The notes below the pieces were generated by a model. That model worked only from the letters and a program-made list of their open reading frames with translations. It did not search any database and had not been told where the DNA came from. 64,000 nt of DNA from Pseudogracilibacillus sp. (lineage in GTDB: Bacteria > Bacillota > Bacilli > Bacillales > Amphibacillaceae): the NCBI GenBank assembly GCA_026169815.1, contig JAPFDT010000002.1:1-64000 (forward strand), read 5' to 3'. This document shows positions 9,862 through 19,057 of the stretch, in pieces (position 1 is the first letter of the stretch; every line of letters starts with the position of its first letter). The position numbers and the translations under genes were made by a program.

Positions 9862-10010
9862 TCAATTGCTTGCCTTTACAAGTGAAATATAGCCTTTTTT
9901 GTGAATTCATTCACAATTTCGTAATATATGTTAGAATGTTGACATAACAACAAGTTAAGTCACCTTTTGTTCATCCTAATCACAGTTTAATAGAATTAAG
10001 TAGATTAGTA

Positions 10011-10038
10011 TGGACTATTTTAACCAATGTGTTATACT
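10011..10038 (+). promoter_or_regulatory. Probable pckA promoter
   Basis: TGGACT (10011-10016) and TATACT (10033-10038), preceded by TGTT, lie 16 bases apart, about 45 bases before pckA. The -35 is weak, as would suit a regulated promoter. In B. subtilis pckA is repressed by CcpN, but I cannot identify a CcpN site here. The rest of 9862-10082 shows nothing else. Confidence 0.4.
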
Positions 10039-10082
10039 AAATGTCAGATTACAAGAACACGAAAAAAAGGATGGTTTAGTGT

Positions 10083-11669
10083 ATGGATACTACAAAGTCT
10101 ACTGTAACTCATAAGTTTGCATCAAACGAAAATGTGCATGAGAATTTATCTGTGCCAGTTTTAGTTGAAAAGATTTTATCTCGTGATGAAGCGGTACTAT
10201 CAAGAAAAGGTGCTGTTCGAGCAACGACTGGTAAATATACTGGCCGTTCTCCAAAAGATCGTTTTATCGTACGTGACGAAGTGTCAGACGAAGTTGTCGA
10301 TTGGGGCGCAGTGAATCAGCCTATTAGTGAAGAATCATTTGATAAATTATATACAAAAGTTGTTAATCACTTAAATGACAAAGAAGAAATCTTTTCATTT
10401 AAAGGATTTGCTGGTGCCGATACAAAATATCGCCTACCTGTTGAAGTAGTTAACGAGTATGCTTGGCACAACTTATTTTCACAGCAATTATTCATTACAC
10501 CAAATGAAGAAGAATTAAATGAACACGAATCTGAATTTACTGTGCTATCTGCACCAACTTGCTTTGCAGATCCTGAAGTCGATGGAACAGCATCAGAAAC
10601 GTTTATTGTTATTTCATTTAAAAAACGTGTCGTCTTAATTGGTGGAACTGAATACGCTGGAGAGATTAAGAAATCGATCTTCTCTGTTATGAACTATATT
10701 TTACCATTACGTAACATTCTATCAATGCACTGTTCAGCTAACGTTGGTAAAGAAGGTGACGTTGCATTATTCTTTGGTCTTTCAGGAACAGGGAAAACGA
10801 CACTTTCTGCCGACCCTTACCGTAAATTAATCGGTGATGATGAGCACGGCTGGAGTCCAAATGGTGTATTCAACATTGAAGGCGGATGTTATGCTAAATG
10901 TGTTGATTTAACAGAAGAAAATGAACCACAAATCTTTAATGCAATTCGCTTTGGTTCAGTATTAGAAAACGTCGTATTAGATGACGACTCACGTGAACCT
11001 AATTATGAAGATATTTCTTTAACAGAAAACACACGTGCTGCTTACCAATTAGAAAATATCGATAATATTGTAAAGCCAAGTGTTGCAGGACACCCTAATA
11101 CAATTATCTTTTTAACAGCAGATGCGTTTGGTACATTACCACCGATTAGTAAACTAACAAAGGAACAAGCAATGTACCATTTCTTAAGTGGTTATACGAG
11201 TAAATTAGCAGGAACTGAACGTGGTATTACAGAGCCTGAACCAACATTCTCAGCATGTTTTGGTTCACCATTCTTACCATTATCACCAGATAAATATGCA
11301 GAAATGCTTGGTGAGAAGATTGATCAATTCAATGCGAATGTATTTTTAGTTAATACTGGTTGGACTGGTGGTTCATACGGTGAAGGTAGTCGTATGAAAT
11401 TAGCTTATACACGTGCCATGATTCACTCAGCACTTGAAGGTGAACTAAATACTATCGAAACTGTTCAAGATGATATTTTCGGTTTAAACATTCCAGCACA
11501 CGTTCCAGGTGTACCTGATGAAGTTTTAGTACCAAGAAATACTTGGGCAGATAAAAGTGCATATGATGCAAAAGCAAAAGAACTTGCTACAGCTTTTCAT
11601 GAGAACTTCGAAAAGTTCACAAACGCAAGTGAAGCAATTCAAAATGCAGGTCCAACATACAAAGGATAA
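10083..11669 (+). CDS. pckA: Phosphoenolpyruvate carboxykinase (ATP)
   Basis: The gluconeogenic enzyme converts oxaloacetate and ATP to phosphoenolpyruvate. The P-loop [13 protein letters not shown] begins at residue 232, followed by the metal-binding GDDEHGW and [11 protein letters not shown]. The [13 protein letters not shown] segment is typical of the ATP-dependent family. The 528-residue length equals that of other bacillar PckA. ATG 10083 is preceded by AAAGGATG. The position near metK is the same as in B. subtilis, though in that genome the two genes are direct neighbours, while here the DHH-CBS fusion and a repeat lie between. Confidence 0.98.
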   Translation: MDTTKSTVTHKFASNENVHENLSVPVLVEKILSRDEAVLSRKGAVRATTGKYTGRSPKDRFIVRDEVSDEVVDWGAVNQPISEESFDKLYTKVVNHLNDKEEIFSFKGFAGADTKYRLPVEVVNEYAWHNLFSQQLFITPNEEELNEHESEFTVLSAPTCFADPEVDGTASETFIVISFKKRVVLIGGTEYAGEIKKSIFSVMNYILPLRNILSMHCSANVGKEGDVALFFGLSGTGKTTLSADPYRKLIGDDEHGWSPNGVFNIEGGCYAKCVDLTEENEPQIFNAIRFGSVLENVVLDDDSREPNYEDISLTENTRAAYQLENIDNIVKPSVAGHPNTIIFLTADAFGTLPPISKLTKEQAMYHFLSGYTSKLAGTERGITEPEPTFSACFGSPFLPLSPDKYAEMLGEKIDQFNANVFLVNTGWTGGSYGEGSRMKLAYTRAMIHSALEGELNTIETVQDDIFGLNIPAHVPGVPDEVLVPRNTWADKSAYDAKAKELATAFHENFEKFTNASEAIQNAGPTYKG

Positions 11670-11681
11670 TCATGCTTTCAT

Positions 11682-11717
11682 AAAAAATCGATTCGCTCAG
11701 GCGGATCGATTTTTTTG
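11682..11717 (+). terminator. pckA terminator
   Basis: AAAAAATCGAT pairs with ATCGATTTTTT around a GC-containing loop and runs into a T tract, 13 bases after the pckA stop codon. Confidence 0.88.
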
Positions 11718-11764
11718 TTCTACTAAAATAGTGTTAGCAAAAATTCACTAATATCATTTTCCCT

Positions 11765-11985
11765 TACCCAACACGGAGTAGACGGAAATTGTGACGTAAC
11801 TTTCCGTACTTGATAATTAAGGTTAGCGTTAGGCAGTATGTCGCTGCGGGTCATTTCTTTCCGTGGGCACGGCCTCAACTTCTGTATCAACACTATCGTG
11901 TTGATACAGGGATTTTCGGACTCGTGCTGTTCCCACAGGAGTAAACGACCCTCCACTCCAAACTGCCGATATTAAAAATGAAAAT
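11765..11985 (-). repeat. Hybrid palindromic element, copy A2
   Basis: Read on the minus strand the core shows GACTCCTGTGGGAACAGCAC-like sequence with the usual T/A variants, an inner hairpin of CTGTATCAACACGAT and its complement, and the closing GGCCGTGCCCACGGAAAG. The core matches family A. The outer arm (GGCAGTTTGGAGTGGAGG) instead matches, in inverted orientation, the start of the copy at 12600. The gap 11718-12842 holds only this element, an inverted repeat at 12075-12182, two further elements and an outer-arm remnant at about 12548-12568. No gene is supported in it. Confidence 0.65.
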
Positions 11986-12074
11986 ACCGAATATTACTCT
12001 TTTCATTTTTTAAGTAATCTCAAGAGTGAATTTTTCATAAGCTAAATCGTTTAATCATCAAGATACTAAATACA

Positions 12075-12182
12075 GTCACTGAAAAAGTGGTGTTAGTAAA
12101 TTAAACTATCAAGAGTATATATTCGGACTGCTTTGTATTTGCTATTTGTAGTTTTATTTAATAATGACACTTTTTCAGTAAC
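12075..12182. repeat. 108-bp inverted-repeat element
   Basis: GTCACTGAAAAAGTG (12075-12089) and CACTTTTTCAGTAAC (12168-12182) form a 15-base inverted repeat with one mismatch, enclosing 78 bases of AT-rich sequence with no gene. It has the form of a miniature inverted-repeat element or the relic of a larger insertion. No sequence relation to the family A or B repeats is visible. Confidence 0.45.
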
Positions 12183-12309
12183 GGTGTATCGTTGTTACTA
12201 AAATTAATTTTGTCTACTTTTTAACTGTCAATATTTACAGTATAAATACATGGTTAATTTGTATGCTTAATAATATTAATTTAAAATCTGTAGTTATATT
12301 CAATGCTCC

Positions 12310-12450
12310 AAACATAGCGAAGGTAAAGCACGGAGACTCCTGTGGGAAAGCGAAGACGATTAGACCCCACAGAAAGTGGTTTCCTTTCGAGGAGGCTAAT
12401 CGCGAGCCCACGGAAAGCGTAGTGCTTTTCCGTAGCGAAAATTTCGCAAT
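12310..12450 (+). repeat. Family B palindromic element, copy B1
   Basis: The element opens ACGGAGACTCCTGTGGGAAA and closes CCACGGAAAGCGTAGTGCTT followed by a TAGCG box. Its arms (AAAGCACG against CGTAGTGCTTTT) pair across an internal GAGGAGGCTAATCGCG segment. The closely related copies are at 35150 and 61856. Confidence 0.65.
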
Positions 12451-12599
12451 ATCATTTTTTTAATGGTATATAAGTTACAGCAATTACTTCACAGTCTACT
12501 TATTTACAACTATACATATTTTTCACTATTAATCACATCAAATAAAATAATGAATTGATTCGAGTAAGCAACTTAACTCTATTTAGATATCTCTACTTT

Positions 12600-12740
12600 C
12601 AATATTGGCAGTTTGGAGCGGAGGATTATTGACTCCTGTGGAAACAGAACGAGTCTGAAAGCCCTGCAATGAACGGTTTTTGTGAGTGAGGAGATTGAAG
12701 CCGTTCCCACGGAAAGCAAGAATCTGCAGCGGAAAAATGC
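12600..12740 (+). repeat. Palindromic element, copy B2
   Basis: It starts GGCAGTTTGGAGCGGAGG, continues TTGACTCCTGTGGAAACAGA, and closes GCCGTTCCCACGGAAAGCAA. It shares its AACGGTTTTTGTGAGTGAGG loop with the copy at 61856 and its left arm with the copy at 11765. Confidence 0.6.
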
Positions 12741-12842
12741 CTAAGGCTAAACTAAATTATAACCCCTTATCTTCTTCACATCTTACAAGCTCTCAGCATA
12801 GGCTACTGATGTCAGCAAATACTTTTAAGGAGTGAATATTAT

Positions 12843-13835
12843 TTGAAACGTCGTCTATATGGAGTTGCTTTATTCATTTTCGTTGGGACATTCATATTAA
12901 GTGCCTGTACAAGTAAAGATGTAACAGAAGTCTCTTTAGCAGAAGTTACTCGTTCTGTTTTCTATACGCCACAATACGTCGCAATTGAAAAAGGCTTTTT
13001 TGAAGAAGAAGGTTTAGATGTTGAATTACAAACGACATGGGGTGGCGATAAAACAATGACTGCCCTACTATCTGACCATGCTGATATAGCATTAGTTGGA
13101 TCAGAGACATCTATTTATGTTCACGGACAGGAAGCATCAGACCTCGTCATTAACTTTGCTCAATTAACCCAAACAGATGGTACATTTCTCGTATCGAAAA
13201 ATCCCCATGATGATTTTACGTGGGAGGACATTAAAGGGGAACAATTTTTAGGCCAACGTGAAGGTGGAATGCCGCAAATGGTTGGAGAGTACGTTATTAA
13301 AGAACATGGCATGGATCCACATGAAGACTTGATTTTAGATCAACATATCGATTTTGCAAATATCCCAGGTGCATTCGTTTCTGGTGATTATGAGTATGTT
13401 CAGCTCTTTGAACCAACAGCAAGTATGCTAGAAGAAGAAGGAAAAGGTCACGTAATTGCTTCTTTTGGTGAAGAGTCAGGTACTATTCCATACACTGTTT
13501 TTATGGCTAAGGATAGTTACTTACAACAAAATGAAGATGTAGTCACTAGTTTTACAAAGGCAATTTATCAAGCACAACTTTGGGTAGATGAAGCATCAAG
13601 TGAAGAAATTGCCGAAGTAGTCGAACCATATTTTGAAGATACATCATTAGAAATGTTAGCCGCTTCAATTGAACGTTATAAAGAACAAGGCTCTTTCGCA
13701 ACAGACCCCCTGTTAACAGAAGAAGCTTGGAATAACTTACAAAATATTATGGATGAAGCTGGTGAACTTCCAGGTGAAGCACCATATGAAGAGTTAGTGA
13801 ATACAGATATTGTACAAAAAGTGACTAAAGACTAG
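12843..13835 (+). CDS. ytlA: ABC transporter substrate-binding lipoprotein (SsuA/ThiY-like)
   Basis: A 330-residue lipoprotein with signal peptide and lipobox LSAC near residues 19-22. The mature part has the NMT1/SsuA-type opening TPQYVAIEKGFFEEEGLDVE, the mark of binding proteins for nitrate, sulfonates, taurine or pyrimidine thiamine precursors. TTG 12843 follows AAGGAGTG by about 10 bases. It heads a three-gene importer operon with the same order as B. subtilis ytlA-ytlC-ytlD. The substrate is not known; no riboswitch or other sign of a thiamine or sulfur role is visible upstream. Confidence 0.88.
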   Translation: MKRRLYGVALFIFVGTFILSACTSKDVTEVSLAEVTRSVFYTPQYVAIEKGFFEEEGLDVELQTTWGGDKTMTALLSDHADIALVGSETSIYVHGQEASDLVINFAQLTQTDGTFLVSKNPHDDFTWEDIKGEQFLGQREGGMPQMVGEYVIKEHGMDPHEDLILDQHIDFANIPGAFVSGDYEYVQLFEPTASMLEEEGKGHVIASFGEESGTIPYTVFMAKDSYLQQNEDVVTSFTKAIYQAQLWVDEASSEEIAEVVEPYFEDTSLEMLAASIERYKEQGSFATDPLLTEEAWNNLQNIMDEAGELPGEAPYEELVNTDIVQKVTKD

Positions 13836-13846
13836 GGGGAAAAACA

Positions 13847-14647
13847 ATGTCATTTTTATCATTAGAGCAAGTATCCCACTATTATTACTCACCTACATCT
13901 TATACAAAAGCACTTGAAAATATCTCCTTTTCTATAGCAGACGGGGAATTCGTTTCGATAATTGGACCAAGTGGATGTGGGAAATCAACTATTCTATCAC
14001 TCATTGCTCGTATTATGGAACAAACAGAAGGTCATATTTATGTCGATGGTGAAAATATTAACGACTCTTCTGTACAAATTGGTTATATGTTACAACAAGA
14101 TTATTTATTTCCTTGGAGAACCATTATCGATAATATTTTACTCGGTCCAAAAATTAACGATACGATATCAGAAGAGACACATCAACAAATAAAACAGCTA
14201 CTTGATGATGTTCATTTGCCTGGTACAGAACAACAATATCCTGACGAATTATCTGGTGGAATGCGCCAACGAATTGCTCTCGTTCGTACATTAATTACAA
14301 ACCCAAATATTTTACTACTTGATGAACCTTTTTCTGCCTTAGACTATGTAACAAAGTTAAAATTAGAAAATATAGTGTCAGAAATGATTAAACGATACAA
14401 TAAAACAGCTGTTTTAGTAACTCACGATTTAGGAGAAGCCATTTCGATGAGTGATCGGATTATTTTAATGGACGCTAAGCCTGGTCGGGTTGCTGAAATT
14501 TTTGATATACCGGAATCGATTAGACAGACAGAACCTTTCTATGTACGGCGACACGAAGAGTATCAACAACTATTCGACCATATTTGGCAATATGTAAGCG
14601 AAGATACTGTTGGAGAAAGGAATCATAATCATGAAGGAGACAATTGA
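13847..14647 (+). CDS. ytlC: ABC transporter ATP-binding protein
   Basis: The 266-residue ATPase has Walker [10 protein letters not shown] near residues 39-47, a Q-loop at [10 protein letters not shown], signature LSGGMRQR, Walker [13 protein letters not shown] and the switch histidine in LVTHDLGEA. These place it in the nitrate/sulfonate/taurine importer group. It begins 11 bases after ytlA behind AGGGGG and overlaps the permease start by 17 bases, which suggests translational coupling. Confidence 0.93.
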   Translation: MSFLSLEQVSHYYYSPTSYTKALENISFSIADGEFVSIIGPSGCGKSTILSLIARIMEQTEGHIYVDGENINDSSVQIGYMLQQDYLFPWRTIIDNILLGPKINDTISEETHQQIKQLLDDVHLPGTEQQYPDELSGGMRQRIALVRTLITNPNILLLDEPFSALDYVTKLKLENIVSEMIKRYNKTAVLVTHDLGEAISMSDRIILMDAKPGRVAEIFDIPESIRQTEPFYVRRHEEYQQLFDHIWQYVSEDTVGERNHNHEGDN

Positions 14648-15440
14648 TCAAATTTTATATAGCAAATACAAACGCCAGATAAAAAAGGAAAAGAAAATAG
14701 TTACAATATGGCAAGTGGCACTATTTTTACTATTTATTGGTAGTTGGGAATTGCTAAGTTCAAGTAGGTTGATTGATCCATTATTATTTAGCTCACCTTC
14801 AAAGGTCATTACATTAATTTATACTAAATTAGGCGATGGTTCCATCATTGGTCACTTGTCGATTACATTATTTGAAACAATTATAGGATTTTTATTAGGA
14901 ACGATCTTTGGGATTATTCTTGCGAGTACACTGTGGTCATCTAAACGTGTGGCGAATATCGCTGATCCTTATTTAGTTATTTTAAATGCGATGCCTAAAG
15001 TAGCGTTAGGCCCGATTATTATCGTAGCACTTGGACCTGGCTATGTATCCATTATCATGATGGGAGCAATCATATCAGTCATTATTACCGCTCTCGTCGT
15101 ATATAGTGCTTTTAATGAAGTTGATCCAAATTATGAACGAGTTTTATTAAGTTTCGGAGCAAGTAGATGGCAGTGTTTTAAAGAAGCTGTTTTTCCGGCT
15201 ACTTTGCCTACTATGATTTCTACGTTAAAAGTAAATGTCGGATTAAGTTGGGTTGGAGTCATCGTCGGAGAATTTCTTGTTTCAAAAAAAGGATTAGGTT
15301 ATTTAATTATTTATGGTTTCCAAGTATTCGATTTCACACTCGTCATGTCAAGCTTAGTCATCATCGCAATATTTGCCGCTATTATGTATAAACTCGTTGA
15401 AAAATTAGAAAGATGGTTAATTAAGCATACCGTTTCATAA
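14631..15440 (+). CDS. ytlD: ABC transporter permease
   Basis: The permease has about six hydrophobic segments and the inner-membrane EAA-like loop ([19 protein letters not shown]) near residues 175-193, which contacts the ATPase. I chose ATG 14631 (MKETIDQ) rather than TTG 14610 because GGAGAAAGG lies about 10 bases before it. It completes the ytl importer. No convincing plus-strand terminator follows; the hairpin at 15536-15569 has its T tract on the other strand. Confidence 0.9.
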   Translation: MKETIDQILYSKYKRQIKKEKKIVTIWQVALFLLFIGSWELLSSSRLIDPLLFSSPSKVITLIYTKLGDGSIIGHLSITLFETIIGFLLGTIFGIILASTLWSSKRVANIADPYLVILNAMPKVALGPIIIVALGPGYVSIIMMGAIISVIITALVVYSAFNEVDPNYERVLLSFGASRWQCFKEAVFPATLPTMISTLKVNVGLSWVGVIVGEFLVSKKGLGYLIIYGFQVFDFTLVMSSLVIIAIFAAIMYKLVEKLERWLIKHTVS

Positions 15441-15535
15441 TGAAAATATTAGTGAAATGAATAAAATTCCCATTGAGACTAATGAGTGGATGATAAATAA
15501 TTATTAGAATCATCGTTTCACTTTTATTAAACAAA

Positions 15536-15569
15536 AGCCGACTGATTTTCCTGTAAAAATCAGTCGGCT
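15536..15569 (-). terminator. Terminator after rppH, built from a family A repeat arm
   Basis: AGCCGACTGATTTT and AAAAATCAGTCGGCT form a 14-15 bp stem around a 5-base loop. On the minus strand it runs into TTTTGTTT, so it fits the end of the rppH transcript. The stem sequence AGCCGACTGA is the core arm of the family A elements, and the flanks (GTGTTTGAATC, TAATGAAATT) resemble their outer arms. Confidence 0.7.
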
Positions 15570-15664
15570 CTAATAAAATCAAAATATGTGTTTGAATCGC
15601 TATATATGAGTAATGAAATTATTTTTCCAAAAGGTCTTCTATGTATCTAAACCAATTTCATCAT

Positions 15665-16144
15665 TCACTTTTGCAAAAACTGCGATTGTACATGTGTCAA
15701 ACAGTGATCGAGCACTTCATCTTTCATCATAAAACTATATTGATTATTTTTCTTCACATTTTGTGGAATTGCCTCTAATAATTTAGGACCTAACGTTTCA
15801 TAATATGTATCTTGTTCTTCCAATGATGTAATATCGGCAAAATAAACATTTTTTATAATCGTATCACTTTTACCATCCACATAATATTGAGCCACATAAT
15901 GTAAATTATCGACGACACCGCCAGTTTCTTCCATCACTTCTCGTACTGCAGCCTGCTCGGCTGTCTCACCTTCTTCTACTTTACCACCAGGGAATTCCAA
16001 ACCTCTAGTACGATGGTGTGTTAAAAGCCATTTTCCTTCATAACGACAAATAATCCACACATGTTTCGGACTTTTGGAAAATGGCTCTTTATCAAAGGAT
16101 AAATGTACTTTATTTTGATAAAAATCTGTAAATATATATGTCAT
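15665..16144 (-). CDS. rppH: Nudix hydrolase, RppH/YtkD family
   Basis: The 159-residue protein has a full Nudix box, GGKVEEGETAEQAAVREVMEETGG, described here by its key residues: Gly at the start, the REVMEE metal-binding glutamates near residues 60-65. In B. subtilis the YtkD protein was identified as the RNA pyrophosphohydrolase RppH, which strips pyrophosphate from mRNA 5' ends, and earlier as a nucleoside triphosphatase. The length and the position beside ytlD agree with that gene. The ribosome binding site is weak (AAGG about 12 bases away). Confidence 0.88.
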   Translation of the reverse strand: MTYIFTDFYQNKVHLSFDKEPFSKSPKHVWIICRYEGKWLLTHHRTRGLEFPGGKVEEGETAEQAAVREVMEETGGVVDNLHYVAQYYVDGKSDTIIKNVYFADITSLEEQDTYYETLGPKLLEAIPQNVKKNNQYSFMMKDEVLDHCLTHVQSQFLQK

Positions 16145-16262
16145 ATCAACAACAACCTTTTCATTCCTTAGTTTTTCATAAAATGATTCACAATTTTATA
16201 CTTTCAACTTATCATATCATTTAAAAACCGGAATGAACAATGAAAATAGAACTGGAGAAAAA

Positions 16263-16595
16263 CTACAAATTATCGTTACTTTCAGTATGAGATAAAAGAC
16301 CACTTTGTTGTGCAAACTCTTTCGCTTGCTCATCACCTAAATCATATATCATTTGAAATGCATCAGCTAAAGAAGCGTCATGTCTATCATTCGATTCATC
16401 ACGATGATATGGCATTATCGGTACATGCGAACGCCAAAACGTATCCATTTCTGCATCATGCATACTATCAAGTTTCTTCCTTAATAACATGACTTCTGTA
16501 TCTGTTGCATAAATAGTGAAATCGGCATTATTATGGTATTTTATTTGTGAAATTTCCTTTGATTGTAAATTGACATAATACTGTTTTTTCGTCAT
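16263..16595 (-). CDS. Conserved small hypothetical protein
   Basis: A 110-residue soluble protein with no signal or membrane segment. It has an N-terminal beta region (KQYYVNLQSKEISQ), then helices with an acidic surface and an HRDESNDRHD segment. It resembles short Bacillaceae proteins that databases often label simply hydrolase, but I see no catalytic motif that supports an activity. The ribosome binding site GGAGGGAG is strong. It lies between rppH and menE on the same strand, where B. subtilis has other genes. Confidence 0.7.
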   Translation of the reverse strand: MTKKQYYVNLQSKEISQIKYHNNADFTIYATDTEVMLLRKKLDSMHDAEMDTFWRSHVPIMPYHRDESNDRHDASLADAFQMIYDLGDEQAKEFAQQSGLLSHTESNDNL

Positions 16596-16648
16596 TTATC
16601 TCCCTCCTCCTACTTTATAATGTGGCATATAAGTAGAGGAATCATACA

Positions 16649-18103
16649 TCATTCATTCGTTTTATTTTTTAATTGATGACGCATTAATTTATTAGAAGCA
16701 TTACGAGGTAACGTATCTACAAAGTAGTATTTTGTCGGAATTTTATAAGATGCTAAACTGCTATTTAATGTCTCGTTAATTATTTCTTCTGTTACCTTAT
16801 CATTTTCCCGAACGATACTTGCGACTGGAACCTCGCCCCAATAATCATCTCGCTCACCATAAACACCTGCATCAGAAACACCAGGAATTTGTAATAACTT
16901 ACTTTCAATTTCAGTTGGATAAATATTTTCTCCTCCAGAAATAATTAAATCCGTTCTTCGTTCGACAACATAGAGAAATCCTTCTTCATCTAAATAACCT
17001 AAATCCCCTGTTTTTAACCAACCATCTGAAAATGATTCATTTGCTTTTGGGTTAGCATCATATCCATGCATAACCATTGGTCCTTTAACAAGGATTTCCC
17101 CTACATTATCTCTTTGTGAATTGATAACTTTCACTTGTGCTGGAAATAACGCTTTTCCACTTGAGCCTAATTTTCGTAATGCATCTTGAGCACTTAATGT
17201 AACAATTTGTGAACTTGTTTCTGTCATGCCATATGATTGGAATAATGGGAGTGATTTATTTTGTACAACACTTAATAAATCTTCTGGAACAGAGCCCCCA
17301 CCTAATAGCAAACAACGTACATGACTCGGAAGTTCAGCTTTTCCTAATGATTCGACTAATTGTCGTAACATTAAAGTTACGAGTGACACAATCGTAATGT
17401 TCTTATTACGAATGACATCATAAAATTGCTCAGCATCATATTTTTCCATAACAAATGCTGTCATGCCATAAATGACACTTCGTTGTAAAATAGAAAATCC
17501 CCCAATATGAAAAATTGGTAAAGGCAATAACCATTTATCGTTATCGTGTAAGCCTAAATTTAAAGCAGAGCCTGTTGCGCTCCACCAATGATTTCCATAA
17601 GTATGCAGAACTGCCTTTGGTAATCCAGTTGTTCCTGAGGTAAACATCATCGTAAAGGGATCATCTAGAGAAATTTCTTCAACAAGTTCTATTTCTAGTA
17701 AAGGTTGTTTTACTAACTCAGAGAATGTCATTATATTAGAAAAGTCTAATTCCTTTTTGACACGTAAATCTTCTGTCGTTACTAACAAAAAGGTATTTGC
17801 TGCTTGAAGTTGATAGGTAAGTTCTTCATTTGTTAATCGTGTATTCAACATGACTGCAACCGCACCTAAGTAACTTAGAGCATGTATTGTCACAATCATA
17901 TCTAAATTATTTGCTGATAAAATTGCCACTCGATATTTTTCATTTACTCCAGCTGAAGCAAGCTGTTTTGCAACAATTTCACTTTTTTCTTGTAATTGTT
18001 TAAACGTTATTTTACTTCCATCAATAAACTCTAGTGCATCATCATTTGGTGATAATTCAGCACGTTTTGTTAACCAATGTTGCATCGTTATTGCAGGCAT
18101 CAT
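16649..18103 (-). CDS. menE: o-Succinylbenzoate-CoA ligase
   Basis: This menaquinone enzyme activates o-succinylbenzoate with ATP and CoA. The adenylating motifs are FTSGTTGLPKAV near residue 155, SYGMTETSS, DGWLKTGDLG and the C-terminal catalytic lysine in NASNKLMRH. At 484 residues it equals other bacillar MenE. GGAGG precedes two adjacent ATG codons (18103, 18100). It lies downstream of menB but is separated from it by a hairpin terminator, so it may be expressed at a lower level or from its own promoter. No menC follows. Confidence 0.95.
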   Translation of the reverse strand: MMPAITMQHWLTKRAELSPNDDALEFIDGSKITFKQLQEKSEIVAKQLASAGVNEKYRVAILSANNLDMIVTIHALSYLGAVAVMLNTRLTNEELTYQLQAANTFLLVTTEDLRVKKELDFSNIMTFSELVKQPLLEIELVEEISLDDPFTMMFTSGTTGLPKAVLHTYGNHWWSATGSALNLGLHDNDKWLLPLPIFHIGGFSILQRSVIYGMTAFVMEKYDAEQFYDVIRNKNITIVSLVTLMLRQLVESLGKAELPSHVRCLLLGGGSVPEDLLSVVQNKSLPLFQSYGMTETSSQIVTLSAQDALRKLGSSGKALFPAQVKVINSQRDNVGEILVKGPMVMHGYDANPKANESFSDGWLKTGDLGYLDEEGFLYVVERRTDLIISGGENIYPTEIESKLLQIPGVSDAGVYGERDDYWGEVPVASIVRENDKVTEEIINETLNSSLASYKIPTKYYFVDTLPRNASNKLMRHQLKNKTNE

Positions 18104-18136
18104 TTTCCTCCTTTATTAATTATTATTAAGTAAACA

Positions 18137-18171
18137 AACAGCCTTTGCTACATTGAAGAGCAAAGGCTGTT
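18137..18171 (-). terminator. Intergenic hairpin between menB and menE
   Basis: AACAGCCTTTGCT pairs perfectly with AGCAAAGGCTGTT around a 9-base loop. The minus-strand tail (TGTTTACTT) has a modest T content, so it may be a leaky terminator or a processing stem. Confidence 0.65.
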
Positions 18172-18187
18172 ACATCATTTATACTTA

Positions 18188-19009
18188 TTATGGGAAACGT
18201 GGGAATTGATCGAAATCTGGCTTACGCTTTTCACCAAATGCGTCTCTTCCTTCTTTTGCTTCATCTGTAGTGTAGTACAATAATGTAGCGTCTCCACCCA
18301 TTTGTTGTAAACCAGCTAAACCATCTGTATCTGCGTTAAATGACGCTTTTAAGAAACGTAAAGCTGTTGGTGATTTTTCTAAAATTTCTTCACACCATTG
18401 TAATGTTTCTGCTTCTAATTGTTCTAATGGTACAACTGTGTTAACCATACCCATTTCATACGCTTCTGCAGCAGTATATTGACGGCATAAGTACCAAATT
18501 TCACGTGCACGCTTATGACCTACCATACGTGCTAAGTAACCAGCACCGTAACCAGCATCAAAGCTACCTACTTTAGGTCCTGTTTGTCCAAATAAAGCAT
18601 TTTCTGATGCAATTGTTAAATCACATACGACGTGTAACACATGGCCACCACCGATTGCATAACCATTAACCATTGCAATAACTGGCTTAGGAATTGTACG
18701 AATTAAACGTTGTAAATCTAATACGTTTAAACGTGGAATCTGGTCATCTCCTACATATCCACCATGTCCACGAACAGACTGGTCTCCACCTGAACAGAAT
18801 GCTTTTTCACCTTCACCTGTTAATACGATAACTCCGATTGAAGAATCGTCACGTGCGTCTGCAAAAGCATCAATCATTTCATGTACTGTTAATGGTGTGA
18901 ACGCATTATGTACTTCTGGACGATTAATTGTTACTTTTGCGACACCTTTATATTTTTCATATTTTATTTCTTGATATTCTTTATTTGTTGTTTCCCAATT
19001 TACTGTCAT
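18188..19009 (-). CDS. menB: 1,4-Dihydroxy-2-naphthoyl-CoA synthase
   Basis: The crotonase-fold enzyme closes the naphthoate ring in menaquinone synthesis. It shows the bicarbonate/active-site region [15 protein letters not shown], the oxyanion-hole stretch [19 protein letters not shown] and [16 protein letters not shown] with the conserved Asp. Length 273 is typical. AAAAGGGG precedes ATG 19009. An outer-arm-like remnant of the family A repeats (TATGAAATTGATT) lies just before it at about 19035-19050. Confidence 0.97.
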   Translation of the reverse strand: MTVNWETTNKEYQEIKYEKYKGVAKVTINRPEVHNAFTPLTVHEMIDAFADARDDSSIGVIVLTGEGEKAFCSGGDQSVRGHGGYVGDDQIPRLNVLDLQRLIRTIPKPVIAMVNGYAIGGGHVLHVVCDLTIASENALFGQTGPKVGSFDAGYGAGYLARMVGHKRAREIWYLCRQYTAAEAYEMGMVNTVVPLEQLEAETLQWCEEILEKSPTALRFLKASFNADTDGLAGLQQMGGDATLLYYTTDEAKEGRDAFGEKRKPDFDQFPRFP

Positions 19010-19057
19010 GTTATAGCCCCTTTTCTTATATTTAATAATCCTATTATGAAATTGATT

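Noticed and set aside
11723-11956. Open frame of 77 codons after pckA
   Set aside because: It is an accidental frame through repeat A2 without a ribosome binding site.
12263-12463. Open frame of 66 codons inside repeat B1
   Set aside because: It has no ribosome binding site and lies wholly within a palindromic element whose structure explains the sequence.
12843-15440. Thiamine-precursor importer (ThiXYZ)
   Set aside because: The binding protein is of the right superfamily, but no TPP riboswitch or thiamine gene is present, so the substrate is left open.
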